DNA from: JAZNOL01 sp045580815
GTDB taxonomy: Bacteria > Bacillota > Clostridia > RUG12999
DNA length: 14,699 nt
Reading direction: 5' to 3'
Assembly: GCA_045580815.1 (NCBI GenBank)
Contig: JAZNOL010000088.1
Span: 1 to 14,699 of the forward strand
Made by a program: the position numbers and the translations under genes. Of the stretch, positions 14,139-14,699 are shown one piece after another (position 1 is the first letter of the stretch; every line of letters begins with the position of its first letter). The notes below the pieces were generated by a model that made no database searches, had not been told where the DNA came from, and saw only the letters and a list, made by a program, of their open reading frames with translations.

Positions 14139-14175
14139 TTTGTTACCTCCGGTATAATCGGTTAATCTATTGCAT

Positions 14176-14204
14176 ATAATAATTTTGCATATAAATTTAA
14201 TCAA
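14176..14204 (-). promoter_or_regulatory. Proximal sigma-A promoter candidate for the ftsK operon
   Basis: On the minus strand TTGATT (14199-14204) and TATTAT (14176-14181) are 17 nt apart. It lies 38 nt before the ftsK start codon. Confidence 0.55.
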
Positions 14205-14235
14205 ATATACAAAATGTCATTCTATAACATTATAT

Positions 14236-14264
14236 ATTATATCATATAATTTAACAGATTTCCA
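14236..14264 (-). promoter_or_regulatory. Distal sigma-A promoter candidate for the ftsK operon
   Basis: On the minus strand TGGAAA (14259-14264) and a perfect TATAAT (14236-14241) are 17 nt apart. The -35 is weak but the -10 is consensus. It may work in tandem with the proximal site. Confidence 0.45.
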
Positions 14265-14393
14265 TAGTAAAATGAAATTTTTTTAAAAATATTTAAAAAT
14301 TCTAAATTTAATAGTATTTTTGAGAAAAATAGAGAAAATCAAAGTGTTAGCGATATAATCTCCTCAAACCACAAATAATGAGCTAAAAAAGAC
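14265..14393. other. AT-rich spacer between divergent ftsK and tRNA promoters
   Basis: I see no gene, hairpin terminator or repeat here. The spacer is strongly AT-rich with poly-A/T runs (for example 14274-14300), which may act as an UP-type or bent region for the strong tRNA promoter downstream. This role is inferred. Confidence 0.4.
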
Positions 14394-14422
14394 TTGACTT
14401 TCTATTTGGTCTGTGGTAAAAT
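14394..14422 (+). promoter_or_regulatory. Strong sigma-A promoter of the tRNA cluster
   Basis: TTGACT (14394-14399) and TAAAAT (14417-14422) are separated by 17 nt, 37 nt before the first tRNA base. A run of A residues just upstream fits an UP element, as expected for a stable-RNA promoter. Confidence 0.82.
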
Positions 14423-14459
14423 AGTATACGTTCCGTTAAGCACGGGGCACAAAAAATGT

Positions 14460-14535
14460 GGGCGCTTAGCTCAGCTGGGAGAGCATCTGCCTTACAAGCA
14501 GAGGGTCACAGGTTCGAGCCCTGTAGTGCCCACCA
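14460..14535 (+). tRNA. tRNA-Val (UAC)
   Basis: A 76-nt cloverleaf. Acceptor stem GGGCGCT pairs with AGTGCCC, the anticodon stem TCTGC/GCAGA holds loop CTTACAA with anticodon TAC, and the T-arm is ACAGG-TTCGAGC-CCTGT. Discriminator A is followed by an encoded CCA. Confidence 0.98.
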
Positions 14536-14540
14536 CATTT

Positions 14541-14617
14541 GGCCCGGTAGTTCAGTTGGTTAGAACGCCAGCCTGTCACGCTGGAGGTCATGAGTTCGAG
14601 CCTCATTCGGGTCGCCA
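14541..14617 (+). tRNA. tRNA-Asp (GUC)
   Basis: A 77-nt cloverleaf. Acceptor GGCCCGG pairs with TCGGGTC (two G-U pairs), the anticodon stem CCAGC/GCTGG holds loop CTGTCAC with anticodon GTC, the T-loop is TTCGAGC, and CCA is encoded. It lies 5 nt after tRNA-Val. Confidence 0.98.
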
Positions 14618-14623
14618 ATACTT

Positions 14624-14699
14624 GCCTCTGTAGCTCAGTTGGTAGAGCAGGGGACTGAAAATCCCCGTGTCGATGGTTCGATTCCGTCCGGAGGCACCA
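14624..14699 (+). tRNA. tRNA-Phe (GAA)
   Basis: A 76-nt cloverleaf. Acceptor GCCTCTG pairs with CGGAGGC, the anticodon stem GGGGA/TCCCC holds loop CTGAAAA with anticodon GAA, and CCA is encoded. It ends exactly at the window edge and lies 6 nt after tRNA-Asp. The cluster may continue beyond the window. Confidence 0.98.

Noticed and set aside
14394..14633. 79-residue open frame containing G-R-L-A-Q-L-G-E-H-L-P-Y-K-Q-R-V-T-G-S-S
   Set aside because: It is the well-known false protein produced by translating tRNA genes. It runs through tRNA-Val and tRNA-Asp and starts inside their promoter.

Overview
The window looks like chromosomal DNA from an anaerobic, low-GC Firmicute, most likely a Clostridia gut-type lineage. 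The evidence is AT-rich intergenic DNA, textbook sigma-A promoters, strong AGGAGG-type ribosome binding sites, tRNA genes that encode their own CCA ends, several small lipoproteins, a SpoIIM-like membrane protein and a PepV-type dipeptidase. The lineage is inferred from gene content and style; no rRNA is present to settle it.

Left part (1-3432). A small ribbon-helix-helix DNA-binding protein (+) converges on a DUF4854-like lipoprotein (-) across a shared two-way terminator. Next comes a two-gene minus-strand unit, a two-helix membrane peptide followed by an unrecognised lipoprotein, with a near-consensus promoter and its own terminator. A SpoIIM-like polytopic membrane protein (+) then converges on a LacX-type aldose 1-epimerase (-) across another shared terminator.

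Middle part (3433-7518). A 1234-residue secreted protein (-) dominates. It has a signal peptide, a helical N-terminal region, three modular repeats of predicted beta-solenoid character and a C-terminal beta domain. Two copies of a 157-bp segment inside the gene are almost identical. Extragenic repeats of one structured family lie on both sides of the gene: a full two-armed inverted repeat downstream and a diverged single-arm relative upstream.

Right part (7519-14699). Four minus-strand genes are packed as one probable operon, in transcription order: FtsK/SpoIIIE DNA translocase, YgiQ-family radical SAM protein, FolD, and PepV dipeptidase. ftsK and ygiQ overlap, and the later gaps are 32 and 14 nt. 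Promoter candidates for this operon and for a divergent tRNA cluster (Val-UAC, Asp-GUC, Phe-GAA) share the 321-nt spacer. The tRNA cluster reaches the window edge and may continue.

The right-hand operon is housekeeping: chromosome segregation, one-carbon folate metabolism and peptide breakdown. The least described material is the large modular surface-type protein with its bracketing repeats, and the small membrane peptide/lipoprotein pair. I found no CRISPR array, transposase, phage gene or recognisable defence system.
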